Positions 26,059 through 34,276 of a stretch of DNA of 64,000 nucleotides are shown piece after piece. Where the stretch lies: NCBI RefSeq assembly GCF_001306135.1, contig NZ_LGKP01000035.1, positions 62,001 to 126,000 on the forward strand. The letters run 5' to 3'. The stretch comes from Herpetosiphon geysericola (GTDB lineage: Bacteria > Chloroflexota > Chloroflexia > Chloroflexales > Herpetosiphonaceae). A program made the translations under genes and the position numbers. The notes under the pieces are model-generated. The model worked only from the letters and a program-made list of their open reading frames with translations, ran no database searches and had not been told where the DNA came from. How positions within the stretch are numbered: position 1 is the stretch's first letter; every line of letters starts with the position of its first letter.

Positions 26059-27360
26059 ATGGCAACAACCCTAGCAGCCCCAATCGATCAGCAATTGCGT
26101 GTTGCCATGCTTTGTCGGGCGGTTTTTCCGTTGCACGGCTTTGGCGGCATCGAGCGTCATGTGTTTCATTTGGTCACCCATCTGAGCGATTTGGGCGTTA
26201 AGCTCGATCTTTGGACCCAAACGATTCCTGATGCTGCGCCAAGTTCAGGCACGGCCTATGATCGTTTGTGCCAAAACCCGTTGATTCGCGTGCACCAAAC
26301 CCGCTATGATCGCACTAGCCCTTGGTTGCGGCCAAACAGCATCATTGGCCGCCAAATTAATTATCCAATTTTTACCTGGCAGCAGGCGAGCGCTGTGGCC
26401 AAAACCGCCCAGCAAGGCCAGATTGACATCGTGCATAGCCAAGGCTTGTGTGCTTTGGGCTGGGGCTTAGTGCGCCAACAGCAGCCAGATTTGCGCCGCA
26501 TTCCGCATATTGCCAACCCGCATGGCATGGAAGAATATAAGAATGTTGATTGGCGCAAGCAGCTGGCCTATGCGCCGTTTCGCGCCCAATATTCGTGGAG
26601 CCATCGCCAAGCAGATTGTGCAATTGCCACCGATGCCTGCACCGCCGCTGATCTGCCACATTTTTTGGGCGTTGATCCTGCGCGGGTGGCGGTGTTGCCT
26701 TCGGCGATTGATGTTGCTGAAGCCTTGGAGCAGGTAGATGCTGAATTGGGCCATGATTTAGCACAACGCTTGGATTTAGCCAGCAGCGAGGTTGTGTTTT
26801 TAACCGTTAGTCGTTTGGAGCGCAACAAGGGCTACCATCTGCTGCTCGCGGCCTTGGCCGATTTACGCGACGTGTTGCCTACAAACTGGCGCTTGTTGAT
26901 GGTTGGCACTGGCAAAGAGCAAGCAGCGCTGGAGCAGCAAGCCCAAAATCTGGGCTTGGCGCAACATGTGAGCCTGCTCGGTCGTCTGAGTGATCGTGAA
27001 TTGCATTCATTGTATGAACATGTTGATTTGTTCATTCATCCAACCTTGTATGAAGGTTCGTCGTTGGTCACGCTTGAGGCGATGATTCATCGTTTGCCGG
27101 TGGTAGCAACCGCTGCTGGCGGCATTCCCGATAAAGTTATCAGCGGCCATAATGGTTTGTTGGTGCCAGCGAACAATCAACGGGCTTTGGCAAATGCGCT
27201 ACGTTTAGCCCTCGATTTGCGCCAATACTGGCCGCAATGGGGTGCTGCTGGCGCGGCGATTGTGCGCCGGAGTTTTGATTGGCCGGTTGTGGCGCGGCAA
27301 ACCCTTGCCACATACCACGAACTTTTGCAAGCTCGCTCTTTGCGTGGAGGATTCCAATGA
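26059..27360 (+). CDS. Glycosyltransferase family 4
   Basis: A 433-residue retaining GT-B glycosyltransferase. The N-terminal domain has HGFGGIERHVFHLVTHLSDLG and the acceptor-side DIVHSQGLCALGWG; the C-terminal donor domain starts near VVFLTVSRLERNKGYHLLL and carries the EX7E-type segment YEGSSLVTLEAMIHRLPVVA plus GGIPDKVISGHNGLLVP. It probably adds a hexose to a lipid-linked or surface glycan. Its TGA overlaps the ATG of the next gene (ATGA). Confidence 0.92.
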   Translation: MATTLAAPIDQQLRVAMLCRAVFPLHGFGGIERHVFHLVTHLSDLGVKLDLWTQTIPDAAPSSGTAYDRLCQNPLIRVHQTRYDRTSPWLRPNSIIGRQINYPIFTWQQASAVAKTAQQGQIDIVHSQGLCALGWGLVRQQQPDLRRIPHIANPHGMEEYKNVDWRKQLAYAPFRAQYSWSHRQADCAIATDACTAADLPHFLGVDPARVAVLPSAIDVAEALEQVDAELGHDLAQRLDLASSEVVFLTVSRLERNKGYHLLLAALADLRDVLPTNWRLLMVGTGKEQAALEQQAQNLGLAQHVSLLGRLSDRELHSLYEHVDLFIHPTLYEGSSLVTLEAMIHRLPVVATAAGGIPDKVISGHNGLLVPANNQRALANALRLALDLRQYWPQWGAAGAAIVRRSFDWPVVARQTLATYHELLQARSLRGGFQ

Positions 27361-27992
27361 GTTTTCGTAACCCTCAGCCGTCGTCATCACAATCTGCTCC
27401 ATCGTCGCCGCCATCACCTCCGATTCCAACAATGCAACTTCCCGAACTGCTGCAAGCCTCGATTGCCTTAGCTGGCAAGCCGAGCGAACCGCCATTTGGC
27501 CTTGTGCGCGGGCGTGGCTCGCTCAAAAACGCCTTGATCTATGTCGCGATTGGAGCGTTTGTCAGCGGCTTGTTGCTGTTGGTAATGGGTTTGCTGATTT
27601 ATCATTATCCAGGCAAGTTGGCTTCCCAAAGCTTGGTGGTGAGCGTGGTTGGGCATACTGCTGGTTTTGCGGCCTTGATTTCGTTTATTGCTCAACGCCA
27701 ACGCCTGAGTTTTCGCCAGCGTGATGAATTTGCGACGGCCTTAGCCATGGCGTGGCCACCAATTATGCTTGTTGTGGGCGGGCTTTTCTATTTGTTAACT
27801 GGCTTTGTAAGCTTTGTCGGGGCAATTTCGGGCTTGGCGTTGAGCTTGCTGTTTATGGTTGCGACGCTGAAGGCGCTGCGGGTGCTTTTTTCCAAGCCCT
27901 ATGAAGAAACCTTCGTCAGCGTTGCCTATGGCTTGCTGTTGTATAACCTTATTCTGAGTTTCTTGGGGTATTTGGTTGGCCAAATCGTATAA
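27357..27992 (+). CDS. Multi-pass membrane protein (Yip1-like)
   Basis: A 211-residue protein. The first 45 residues are Ser/Pro-rich and likely disordered; about five hydrophobic segments follow from residue 60 to the end (ALIYVAIGAFVSGLLLLVMG, SLVVSVVGHTAGFAALISFI, and others). The pattern resembles the Yip1-domain/YIPF group but I see no decisive motif. Translation should be coupled to the GT4 gene by the ATGA overlap and GGAGG site, suggesting a role in glycan or lipid handling at the membrane. The frame is open further upstream but that part lies inside the GT4 gene. Confidence 0.75.
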   Translation: MSFRNPQPSSSQSAPSSPPSPPIPTMQLPELLQASIALAGKPSEPPFGLVRGRGSLKNALIYVAIGAFVSGLLLLVMGLLIYHYPGKLASQSLVVSVVGHTAGFAALISFIAQRQRLSFRQRDEFATALAMAWPPIMLVVGGLFYLLTGFVSFVGAISGLALSLLFMVATLKALRVLFSKPYEETFVSVAYGLLLYNLILSFLGYLVGQIV

Positions 27993-28767
27993 CATAACCG
28001 ATGATTTAGGGCATCAATTGCGCTTCGAGCGCGTGCCACAGCGCATTGTCTGCTTGGTGCCAAGCCTCACCGAGTATCTTTTTTGGTTGGGCTTGGCCGA
28101 GCAAATTGTTGGGATCACCGATTATTGTATTGTGCCCGCTGAACAAGTGGCGGCAGTGCCCAAAGTGCGCGGCACCAAAAATCCCAATCGCGAGCAGATT
28201 CTTGCGCTAGCGCCCGATTTAATCATCGCCAACAAAGAAGAAAATCGTGAGCGTGATATTGTTGCGCTCGCAGCTGCTGGCTTGACGATTTATGTGAGCG
28301 AGATTGATAGCGTGCAACAGGCCATGGCTTCGTTGCAAACGATTGCCAGCATGCTTGGACGCAGCGAGCAGGCTAGGCCCTTGATTGAGGCGATTCAGGC
28401 TGAGCTGGCGCTTGCGCCTATTCGACAACAACGAGTGGCTACGGCAATTTGGCGCGACCCATGGATGTGGGTTGGCAAAGCAACCTACGCCGCCGATGTG
28501 TTGGCATGTTGCGGGGCAAGCAATTGTTTGGCCGATCCAGCGGGTCGCTATCCACGCTTGGAATTGGCCGAAATTGCGGCCTTGCAACCAGATCGTATTT
28601 TACTGCCCGACGAACCATATACATTTAGCCAAGCAGATGCTGAACAATTGCAGGGCTTGGCTCCCCAAATTAATTGCTGCGATGGCCAATTGCTCACCTG
28701 GTATGGCCCGCGAATTCCCTTAGCGTTGCAAACCTATCGTCGCTTGTTGAGTGGCATTGATGATTAA
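27976..28767 (+). CDS. Cytoplasmic BtuF-like helical-backbone metal receptor
   Basis: A 263-residue protein of the class III periplasmic-binding fold: VPQRIVCLVPSLTEYLFWLGL, VVGITDYC..., VRGTKNPNREQILALAPDLIIANKEENR. These are typical of BtuF/cobalamin- or heme-binding receptors. It lacks any signal peptide or lipobox, so it is predicted to be cytoplasmic, a known variant group whose ligand is unclear. It starts with TTG 27976, 17 bases inside the previous gene. Its end overlaps the convergent hxlR-like gene by four bases. Confidence 0.82.
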   Translation: MAKSYNITDDLGHQLRFERVPQRIVCLVPSLTEYLFWLGLAEQIVGITDYCIVPAEQVAAVPKVRGTKNPNREQILALAPDLIIANKEENRERDIVALAAAGLTIYVSEIDSVQQAMASLQTIASMLGRSEQARPLIEAIQAELALAPIRQQRVATAIWRDPWMWVGKATYAADVLACCGASNCLADPAGRYPRLELAEIAALQPDRILLPDEPYTFSQADAEQLQGLAPQINCCDGQLLTWYGPRIPLALQTYRRLLSGIDD

Positions 28768-29126
28768 TTGGCTTGGCTAGCTTGGCGAGTTTTGGTATCC
28801 ACAATCGTATCGCGATACTCCTGGCCCCAATCGCGCATCAGAAACAGAATTGGCCGCAAACTTTCGCCAAACTCGGTTAGGGCATATTCGACCCGTGGTG
28901 GCACTTCAGCATAGACTGTGCGGCTAATCACGCCATCGGCTTCGAGTTCGCGTAGTTGCAAGGTCAGCATGCGCTGGGTAATTTCGGGCAAAAAGCGTTG
29001 CAATTGGCTAAAGCGCTTCTTGCCATCGCAGAGATGAAACAAAATGACACACTTCCACTTGCCGCCAATGACCGCAATAGTTGCCTCAACCGGGCACGAA
29101 TAGCTGAACCCATAATCATGACACAT
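28764..29126 (-). CDS. HxlR family transcriptional regulator
   Basis: A 120-residue winged-helix regulator. CPVEATIAVIGGKWKCVILF, KRFSQLQRFLPEITQRMLTLQLRELEADGVI and RVEYALTEFGESL are the HxlR signature. The cysteine in YSCPVEA is at the position used as a redox sensor in YodB/HypR-type members, so thiol-based sensing of quinones or aldehydes is possible. ATG 29126 is preferred over TTG 29159 because of an AAAGGG site nine bases upstream and because HxlR proteins begin close to CPVEAT. It is divergent from a quinone oxidoreductase, the classical target arrangement. Confidence 0.93.
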   Translation of the reverse strand: MCHDYGFSYSCPVEATIAVIGGKWKCVILFHLCDGKKRFSQLQRFLPEITQRMLTLQLRELEADGVISRTVYAEVPPRVEYALTEFGESLRPILFLMRDWGQEYRDTIVDTKTRQASQAN

Positions 29127-29149
29127 ACGATTTAGCCCTTTGTAATCCA

Positions 29150-29178
29150 ATAGTATCAATTTTGTTAGTACCCAACAA
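29150..29178 (-). promoter_or_regulatory. Candidate promoter of the hxlR-like gene
   Basis: On the minus strand TTGTTG (29178-29173) and TACTAT (29155-29150) are 17 bases apart. Most of the operator palindrome 29157-29183 falls between or on these boxes, so the regulator can block its own transcription. Confidence 0.5.
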
Positions 29179-29183
29179 AATTG
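29157..29183. promoter_or_regulatory. Operator-like palindrome between hxlR and the oxidoreductase
   Basis: A perfect 10-bp inverted repeat, CAATTTTGTT and AACAAAATTG, with a 7-base spacer. It overlaps the hxlR promoter core and ends eight bases before the plus-strand -35 box. Confidence 0.7.
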
Positions 29184-29190
29184 TGCGTTC

Positions 29191-29218
29191 TTGTAAAAAT
29201 CATAGCACGGTTTATACT
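29191..29218 (+). promoter_or_regulatory. Candidate promoter of the divergent oxidoreductase
   Basis: TTGTAA (29191-29196) and TATACT (29213-29218) with a 16-base spacer, immediately downstream of the operator palindrome. Confidence 0.5.
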
Positions 29219-29260
29219 AAGCGCAAAGATTCGTTTGTCTAGATGGAAGGATACCTGGAT

Positions 29261-30202
29261 ATGGCGACGATGCAAGTAGTTCAAATTAAGCGCTATGGTG
29301 GTATTGACGAATTGGTACAGGTTGAAGTTGAGCGGCCTGAGCCAGCAGCCGATCAAGTATTGATTAACGTGCATGCGATTGGGATTAATCCGGTTGATTA
29401 TAAAGTGCGCGCGGGATACATTCCTGGCTTTTTTGGCGAGAATAACTTTCCATTAGTGTTGGGCTGGGATGTGGCGGGCACGATTGCTGCGGTTGGGGCA
29501 GATGTTAGCCAATGGCAGGTTGGCGATCCAGTCTATGGCATGGTCAATTTTCCAACGCCTGCTGGCGCCTATGCAGAATATGTGCTTGCACCAGCGAGCG
29601 AAGTTGCGCCTAAGCCCGCAAGCCTGAGTTTTGAAGCAGCGGCAGCAGTGCCATTGGTGGCGTTGACCGCTTGGCAAGCCTTCGATGCGGTTGATTTGCA
29701 GGCTGGCGATCGGGCGTTGATCCATGCTGCTGCTGGTGGTGTTGGCCATGTGGCGGTGCAATTGGCCAAATTACGCGGCGCCCATGTGATTGCGACTGCT
29801 TCTGCTCGTAACGAAAGCTTTGTGCGCGCATTGGGCGTTGATCAATTTGTTGATTATACGGCTGCTCTATTCGAGCAACAAATTGAGCCAGTTGATGTGG
29901 TGTTTGATACGGTTGGCGGCGAGGTTCAAGCGCGCTCGTATGCGGTGCTCAAACCCCACGCTGGCTTGGTCACGATTGTTGGCTCGCCCCCAGAAGAGTT
30001 GGCTGCTGCTCACGCAGGCAAGAGCTTAAGCCACTTAGTTCATGCTGATCAAGCCCAACTTGCAGCAATTGCCCAATTGATCGATAGCCAACAACTACGC
30101 ATCGAGCTTGAGCAAGTGTTTGATTTTGCCGAACTTGGGGCGGCCCACGAGCGCATGCAAAGCAATCGGGTGCGCGGCAAAATTGTGGTCAAAGTGATCT
30201 AA
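29261..30202 (+). CDS. NADP-dependent quinone oxidoreductase (zinc-independent MDR)
   Basis: A 313-residue medium-chain reductase: VVQIKRYGGIDELVQVEVERP, GINPVDYKVRAGYIPGFF, the LGWDVAGTIAAVG turn, and the coenzyme loop IHAAAGGVGHVAVQLAKLRGA. No structural or catalytic zinc cysteines are present. Homologues reduce quinones or enones with NADPH, consistent with control by the divergent HxlR regulator. ATG 29261 has GGAAGG about nine bases ahead; the upstream ATG 29243 overlaps that site. Confidence 0.9.
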   Translation: MATMQVVQIKRYGGIDELVQVEVERPEPAADQVLINVHAIGINPVDYKVRAGYIPGFFGENNFPLVLGWDVAGTIAAVGADVSQWQVGDPVYGMVNFPTPAGAYAEYVLAPASEVAPKPASLSFEAAAAVPLVALTAWQAFDAVDLQAGDRALIHAAAGGVGHVAVQLAKLRGAHVIATASARNESFVRALGVDQFVDYTAALFEQQIEPVDVVFDTVGGEVQARSYAVLKPHAGLVTIVGSPPEELAAAHAGKSLSHLVHADQAQLAAIAQLIDSQQLRIELEQVFDFAELGAAHERMQSNRVRGKIVVKVI

Positions 30203-30218
30203 CTTGACTCATCCTACT

Positions 30219-30272
30219 GGCAGATAGTCCTAGTGGCTATCTGCCATGGGCTACTCATGCGCCTAGGACTAT
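30219..30272 (+). promoter_or_regulatory. Two overlapping, mutually exclusive hairpins
   Basis: GGCAGATAG (30219-30227) pairs with CTATCTGCC (30237-30245). ATAGTCCTAG (30224-30233) pairs with CTAGGACTAT (30263-30272). The two stems share 30224-30227, so only one can form at a time. Neither has a clear T-run. Confidence 0.45.
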
Positions 30273-30287
30273 CTTCCCATTTGCATG

Positions 30288-30316
30288 TTGCAGATTGTTA
30301 AGTGTTTTCTTATACT
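30288..30316 (+). promoter_or_regulatory. Candidate promoter of the secreted adhesin-like gene
   Basis: TTGCAG (30288-30293) and TATACT (30311-30316) with a 17-base spacer, 40 bases before the ATG at 30356. Confidence 0.5.
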
Positions 30317-30355
30317 TAGGGGTATCTGCACTTATATGGGGAGGTCATCGCACAC

Positions 30356-31387
30356 ATGGCAACACGCTTTCGAGCTTCGCTTTTAGGGATACTCTTGCTG
30401 GCTGGGATCGGTTTACAGGGGTTGGTTCAACCTCAAACACCCAGCGCACCTACAGCACCTACCGTTTTGAATGAAAACTTCGATTCATTTGCTGGAGCCT
30501 TGGCTGATGGCTGGTTCATTGTAAACGCGAGTGAGCCAATTAATTCAGATACGACAGATCATGATCGTTGGAAACAAGGTCGCTCGAATGGGTATAATAT
30601 GAATGCTCACTCTGGCGCTAATAATTCATTTGCAGGATCTTCTTGGCAAGCTTCAAACATTAATGGAAATGCTATTGTGAGTAACTGGTTGCTCACCCCG
30701 CCACTCGTCTTGGAAAATGGCAAAACAGTTTCATTCTGGACGCGCTCTCTTGGCTGTATATCAGATCCAGATCGCTTGGATATTCGTTATAGCCTCGCTG
30801 GAACGAGCACCAATGTTGCGAGTGGTAATAACACTGGCAATTTCTCGAATCTGATTGGCCAGATTAATCCCAATCAAGAAACTGGCCATGATCCAGATGG
30901 CAGCAACGGCTACCCGTGTGACGATTGGGCTCAATTTACCTATACCATCAGTGGGGTGAGTCAGCCAACCGTAGGCCGGATTGGCTTCCGCCACTATATT
31001 GTTGATACTTCAGATAATGGTCAGTATATTGGGATTGACGATTTTAGCTATTCGGGCAATGTCTCTGGTGGCGATACGCCAACCCCAATTACCAATACGC
31101 CAACTCCTTCAAACACAGCTACGATTACGCCAACCCCAACCAATACAACGACCGCTACTGTAACTAACACGCCAACCAACACGGCGACCAATACGCCAAC
31201 CAACACGCGGACGCCAACCGGCACGCCGCCAACCAACACCCCTACTCATACACCAACGATTACCCCAACCAACACGCCAACCAATACCCCTACCCGAACG
31301 CCAACGAACACTCCTACCCATACGCCATCAGTTACGCCAATTCCAGTCTTCAAGGTCTTTATGGCCCCGATCCAAAAAGATGCCTAA
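30356..31387 (+). CDS. Secreted protein with choice-of-anchor-J/adhesin domain and Thr-Pro stalk
   Basis: A 343-residue exported protein. A signal peptide (FRASLLGILLLAGIGLQGL) is followed from about residue 38 by a choice-of-anchor J (cleaved-adhesin) domain: LNENFDSFAGALADGWFIVN, DRWKQG, SNWLLTPPLVL, VSFWTRS and GRIGFRHYI. From about residue 240 a low-complexity stalk of Thr-Pro-Asn repeats (TPTNTPTN type) runs for some 85 residues to a short hydrophobic end, VFMAPIQKDA. The design, binding domain on an extended Thr/Pro linker, suits a cell-surface or released carbohydrate-binding protein. A 19-bp terminator follows nine bases after the stop. Confidence 0.85.
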   Translation: MATRFRASLLGILLLAGIGLQGLVQPQTPSAPTAPTVLNENFDSFAGALADGWFIVNASEPINSDTTDHDRWKQGRSNGYNMNAHSGANNSFAGSSWQASNINGNAIVSNWLLTPPLVLENGKTVSFWTRSLGCISDPDRLDIRYSLAGTSTNVASGNNTGNFSNLIGQINPNQETGHDPDGSNGYPCDDWAQFTYTISGVSQPTVGRIGFRHYIVDTSDNGQYIGIDDFSYSGNVSGGDTPTPITNTPTPSNTATITPTPTNTTTATVTNTPTNTATNTPTNTRTPTGTPPTNTPTHTPTITPTNTPTNTPTRTPTNTPTHTPSVTPIPVFKVFMAPIQKDA

Positions 31388-31396
31388 AGCTGATTA

Positions 31397-31441
31397 ATCG
31401 AAAGCCCCGTGAGATAGCATCCATCTCACGGGGCTTTCGAT
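31397..31441. terminator. Bidirectional terminator between convergent genes
   Basis: A perfect 19-bp stem (31397-31415 with 31423-31441) with a seven-base loop lies between the secreted-protein gene and the alpha-galactosidase gene, 14 bases from the latter's stop. Confidence 0.85.
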
Positions 31442-31455
31442 TGGGGCGGTGATTT

Positions 31456-32619
31456 TTAGGCTTTGATTTTGAGCAACAAAGTTTCGTGTGGCTGGATGCG
31501 GGTTTGCCACGCTTCGCCAAATTCAGCAATATCTTCTTGTGTCCACAAGTTGCGTACCGATTTTGGTGTGTCGAGCAGGCCAATATCGCAAGCGCGCAAG
31601 CTCAGATCGCTGCCATTGGCGCCACGATTGATCAAGGCAACCGCAACTGAGCCATCAGCCAGCGGCTTTTTCCAAATTTCGCATGTGCCAATTTGCCTAA
31701 CTCGTCGCCCAGCAATGCCCAAAAGATCTTGGTTGACGGCCAAAACTTCGCGGTTGGTCAACAAGCTGGTCGTGTCACGATCCATATTGCGAATATCGCA
31801 GCCGATCATCAAGGGCGAACAGGCCATGACCCACAATGACATATGGGTTTGATATTCGATAAATGATAAGCCGCCGCCAGAGATTTGGCCTTTGCCTTTC
31901 AACCCGACCACCAGCATATCCAAATCGTTCCAGGCATCGGGGCCAGCATATTCGGCTAAGTTCGCAGCAATATCAATCGCCGTGTCAATTCCTAGGCCAT
32001 AATATTTGTGGGGCGCGACCCAAATATCAACCCAGCTATCGAAAATATCGCCAGTGACCCGCCACATATGCCCACCAACCGAGCGGCCCCAAAGCTGTGG
32101 GCTGCGGCCACCCCACTCACACAGCGAGTAGAGGAACTGACGGTTGGTTTTGCGCAAGGCCTCTCCCATGCGGGTGTAGCGGTCGATCGCTGTGGCTTGG
32201 TCGGTCGGGGCAAAACAAAAATCATATTTCAGGAAATCGATGCCCCACGAAGCCCATAATTGGGCGTCTTGCTCTTCGAAGCCAAAGCTGCCAGGGTAGC
32301 TGGCGCAGGTCAGATGCGCTGCGTCGGAGTAGATGCCAATTTTCAAGCCAAGGCTATGAATATAATCGGCTAGCGCTTTGATGCCGCTGGGGAATTTTTC
32401 AGGGTCGGCGACCAAATCGCCATTCCCATCACGACCAACTTTGGTCGACCAGCAATCATCAATCACCACATAGTTATAACCAAGATCCTTAAGCCCAGAG
32501 CTAACAATCACGTCAGCTGTGGCGCGGACTGAATCTTCATGAATCGTACTCCCAAACATGTTCCACGAGTTCCAACCCATTGGCGGAGTAGGTGCGAGAG
32601 GTTGCTCTGAAGTAGACAT
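31456..32619 (-). CDS. Alpha-galactosidase, GH27 family
   Basis: A 387-residue (beta/alpha)8 glycosidase. It opens LAPTPPMGWNSWNMFG, the clan GH-D signature, followed by YNYVVIDDCWS. The catalytic nucleophile is the Asp in FLKYDFC and the acid/base the Asp in RVTGDIFDSW; DLDMLVVG and a C-terminal beta domain complete the GH27 plan. It removes terminal alpha-galactose (or possibly alpha-N-acetylgalactosamine). There is no signal peptide, so the enzyme is predicted cytoplasmic. ATG 32619 has GGAGAA five bases upstream and is preferred over the start at 32655. Confidence 0.93.
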   Translation of the reverse strand: MSTSEQPLAPTPPMGWNSWNMFGSTIHEDSVRATADVIVSSGLKDLGYNYVVIDDCWSTKVGRDGNGDLVADPEKFPSGIKALADYIHSLGLKIGIYSDAAHLTCASYPGSFGFEEQDAQLWASWGIDFLKYDFCFAPTDQATAIDRYTRMGEALRKTNRQFLYSLCEWGGRSPQLWGRSVGGHMWRVTGDIFDSWVDIWVAPHKYYGLGIDTAIDIAANLAEYAGPDAWNDLDMLVVGLKGKGQISGGGLSFIEYQTHMSLWVMACSPLMIGCDIRNMDRDTTSLLTNREVLAVNQDLLGIAGRRVRQIGTCEIWKKPLADGSVAVALINRGANGSDLSLRACDIGLLDTPKSVRNLWTQEDIAEFGEAWQTRIQPHETLLLKIKA

Positions 32620-32731
32620 ACAGTTCTCCATGTGATAAGGGCCGTTCCTTACCATAGGCTCAATTGTAGGCCTTGAGCTTGGCCAATGTCAAAGCTTTTC
32701 ATGGATAATATTTTTAGAATTTTAAGCTCGC

Positions 32732-32759
32732 TTGACAATACCATACAGTATGGTATGTT
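32732..32759 (+). promoter_or_regulatory. Promoter with embedded operator palindrome upstream of the TetR gene
   Basis: TTGACA (32732-32737) and TATGTT (32754-32759) have a 16-base spacer. The spacer is almost entirely a perfect palindrome, ATACCATAC-A-GTATGGTAT (32738-32756). This is the standard size and position for a TetR-family autoregulatory operator. Confidence 0.75.
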
Positions 32760-32784
32760 TTAGCGGTGGCATAACGGAGGCAGT

Positions 32785-33408
32785 ATGGCTCGGGTACGCC
32801 GTGAAGATTGGTTGCAACATGGGCTGAGTATTCTCAGCAGCGAATCGGTTTCGGCCTTGACAATTGAGCGTTTGACGACCGATTTGGGGGTGACCAAAGG
32901 CTCGTTTTATCATCATTTTGGCGGCTGGCCAAGCTACAAAACTGCGCTTTTGCAGCAATTCGAGCAACAAGATACCTTAGATATTATTCAGCATTTGGCG
33001 AGCTATCCCGAGCCTAGCCAAAAATTACGCGCCTTGTTTGATTTGCTGACGATTGTGGCGATTTATGCAGCCAACGACCCGTGGGATGTGGAAATTGCCA
33101 TGCGTGGCTGGGCGGCGCACGATGCTGAAGTTCGGGCGATGATCGAACGGATCGATAGCCTGCGCGTGAGCTTCGTGGCCGACATTTGTAGCCAACTAAC
33201 GGGCAATTCCGATCAAGGTTTATTGATGGCCCAGCATGCCTATACGATTTTGCTTGGCGCTGTGTTAATGCAACCAATGCTGCCAACGTCACGTTTACGC
33301 CAGCTCTACGATGAATTTTTGCGTTTATATGCAATTCCTGGAGGCCCCAATGTCGATCCAGCAGCACCCAATATTGGCACCGTTGATCGCCCAAGCGAAT
33401 CACGTTGA
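32785..33408 (+). CDS. TetR/AcrR family transcriptional regulator
   Basis: A 207-residue repressor. The N-terminal helix-turn-helix reads ALTIERLTTDLGVTKGSFYHHFGGW (about residues 28-52), and the rest is the helical ligand-binding domain. ATG 32785 has GGAGG upstream. It heads a plus-strand operon with a DUF2867-like protein and two small membrane proteins, and its promoter contains a palindrome it probably binds. The inducer is unknown. Confidence 0.93.
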   Translation: MARVRREDWLQHGLSILSSESVSALTIERLTTDLGVTKGSFYHHFGGWPSYKTALLQQFEQQDTLDIIQHLASYPEPSQKLRALFDLLTIVAIYAANDPWDVEIAMRGWAAHDAEVRAMIERIDSLRVSFVADICSQLTGNSDQGLLMAQHAYTILLGAVLMQPMLPTSRLRQLYDEFLRLYAIPGGPNVDPAAPNIGTVDRPSESR

Positions 33409-33871
33409 TGTTAAAACCCGTCAGATTCAGACCGCGCAGCCTGAGCAAGAATTACGCCGTTTTATCGCCGCTATGATTGGCTATAACCCAGTTTGGATGC
33501 AAACGTTGTATGCGATTCGTTGGGGGTTTGTGCGCATGTTGGGCATGCGCCAAACGGGGATTCCCTCCAGCAATCAACTGCTGCCTGAGCAAGTGCCAAT
33601 GCAAGCAGGCCAAAACTTGGGCTTTTTCAAGGTTACGGCAGCAGCAGAGGGCCAGTATTTGGTGGCCTCGGCCAGCGAATCGCATCTGACTGCATGGTTG
33701 GCGGTGGTGTTGGAGCCACGCGCTGGCTTGGAGTACAAGCTGCATACGCTCACGATTGTGCGCTATCACGCTTGGACGGGGCCAGTCTATTTTAATGTGA
33801 TTCGACCATTTCACCATGTGGTTGTCAACCAGATGATCAAGGCTGGGCTGGCCAACTTGCAAGCTGCATAG
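33350..33871 (+). CDS. DUF2867-like protein
   Basis: A 173-residue protein resembling the DUF2867 group: an N-terminal helical part (LRRFIAAMIGYNPVWMQTLYAIRWG), then strands with NLGFFKV, YLVASASESHLTAWLAV and YKLHTLTIVRYHAWTGPVYF. The C-terminal FNVIRPFHHVVVNQMIKAG is typical. Function unknown; the fold may be SRPBCC-like. Its ATG (TGGAGG upstream) lies 59 bases inside the 3' end of the TetR gene in another frame, so the two are tightly linked. Confidence 0.75.
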   Translation: MSIQQHPILAPLIAQANHVDVKTRQIQTAQPEQELRRFIAAMIGYNPVWMQTLYAIRWGFVRMLGMRQTGIPSSNQLLPEQVPMQAGQNLGFFKVTAAAEGQYLVASASESHLTAWLAVVLEPRAGLEYKLHTLTIVRYHAWTGPVYFNVIRPFHHVVVNQMIKAGLANLQAA

Positions 33872-33880
33872 GAGCAAACG

Positions 33881-34276
33881 ATGCTAGCACGCACAACAAT
33901 TGTGGGCTTGATTGGCGGAACGACTGCGTTAATACATGGTGTAGCTGGCCAATTAACCAGCATTCAGGCCTTGAATAATGCCAATCTGGCAGCCAGCCCG
34001 CGCTTAGAACTCGTGGCAACTTGGCATATGCTGACCATTCAGCTTGGTTGGTTGGCCTATCAAGTTTGGCGTTTGGCCCAGCATCCACAACCAACTAAGC
34101 AAGCACGAGCAATTATTGGCCAATATCTGGCTTACAGTGGGCTATGGCTGCTCTTGAACCTTGTGGTTGTTGGGCAGCTGTGGTTGGCTCCCCAATGGAT
34201 TTTATTGGCAGCCTTGGCTGGGCTAACATGGTGGGCAACTCCACGCCCAAGCCTGATTGAGCAAGGAGTACATTAA
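33881..34276 (+). CDS. Small four-helix membrane protein
   Basis: A 131-residue protein with about four hydrophobic segments (TIVGLIGGTTALIHGVAG, LELVATWHMLTIQLGWLAY, YLAYSGLWLLLNLVVVGQL, WILLAALAGLTWW). Unrecognised family. Two conserved-looking histidines sit in membrane segments. Its TAA shares a base with the ATG of the next gene, so both are probably translated together, as partners in the TetR-controlled unit. Confidence 0.75.
   Translation: MLARTTIVGLIGGTTALIHGVAGQLTSIQALNNANLAASPRLELVATWHMLTIQLGWLAYQVWRLAQHPQPTKQARAIIGQYLAYSGLWLLLNLVVVGQLWLAPQWILLAALAGLTWWATPRPSLIEQGVH

Noticed and set aside
31048..31321. Antisense Gly/Val/Arg-rich open frames over the Thr-Pro stalk
   Set aside because: They are the complement of the low-complexity Thr-Pro-Asn repeat and have no plausible start signals.
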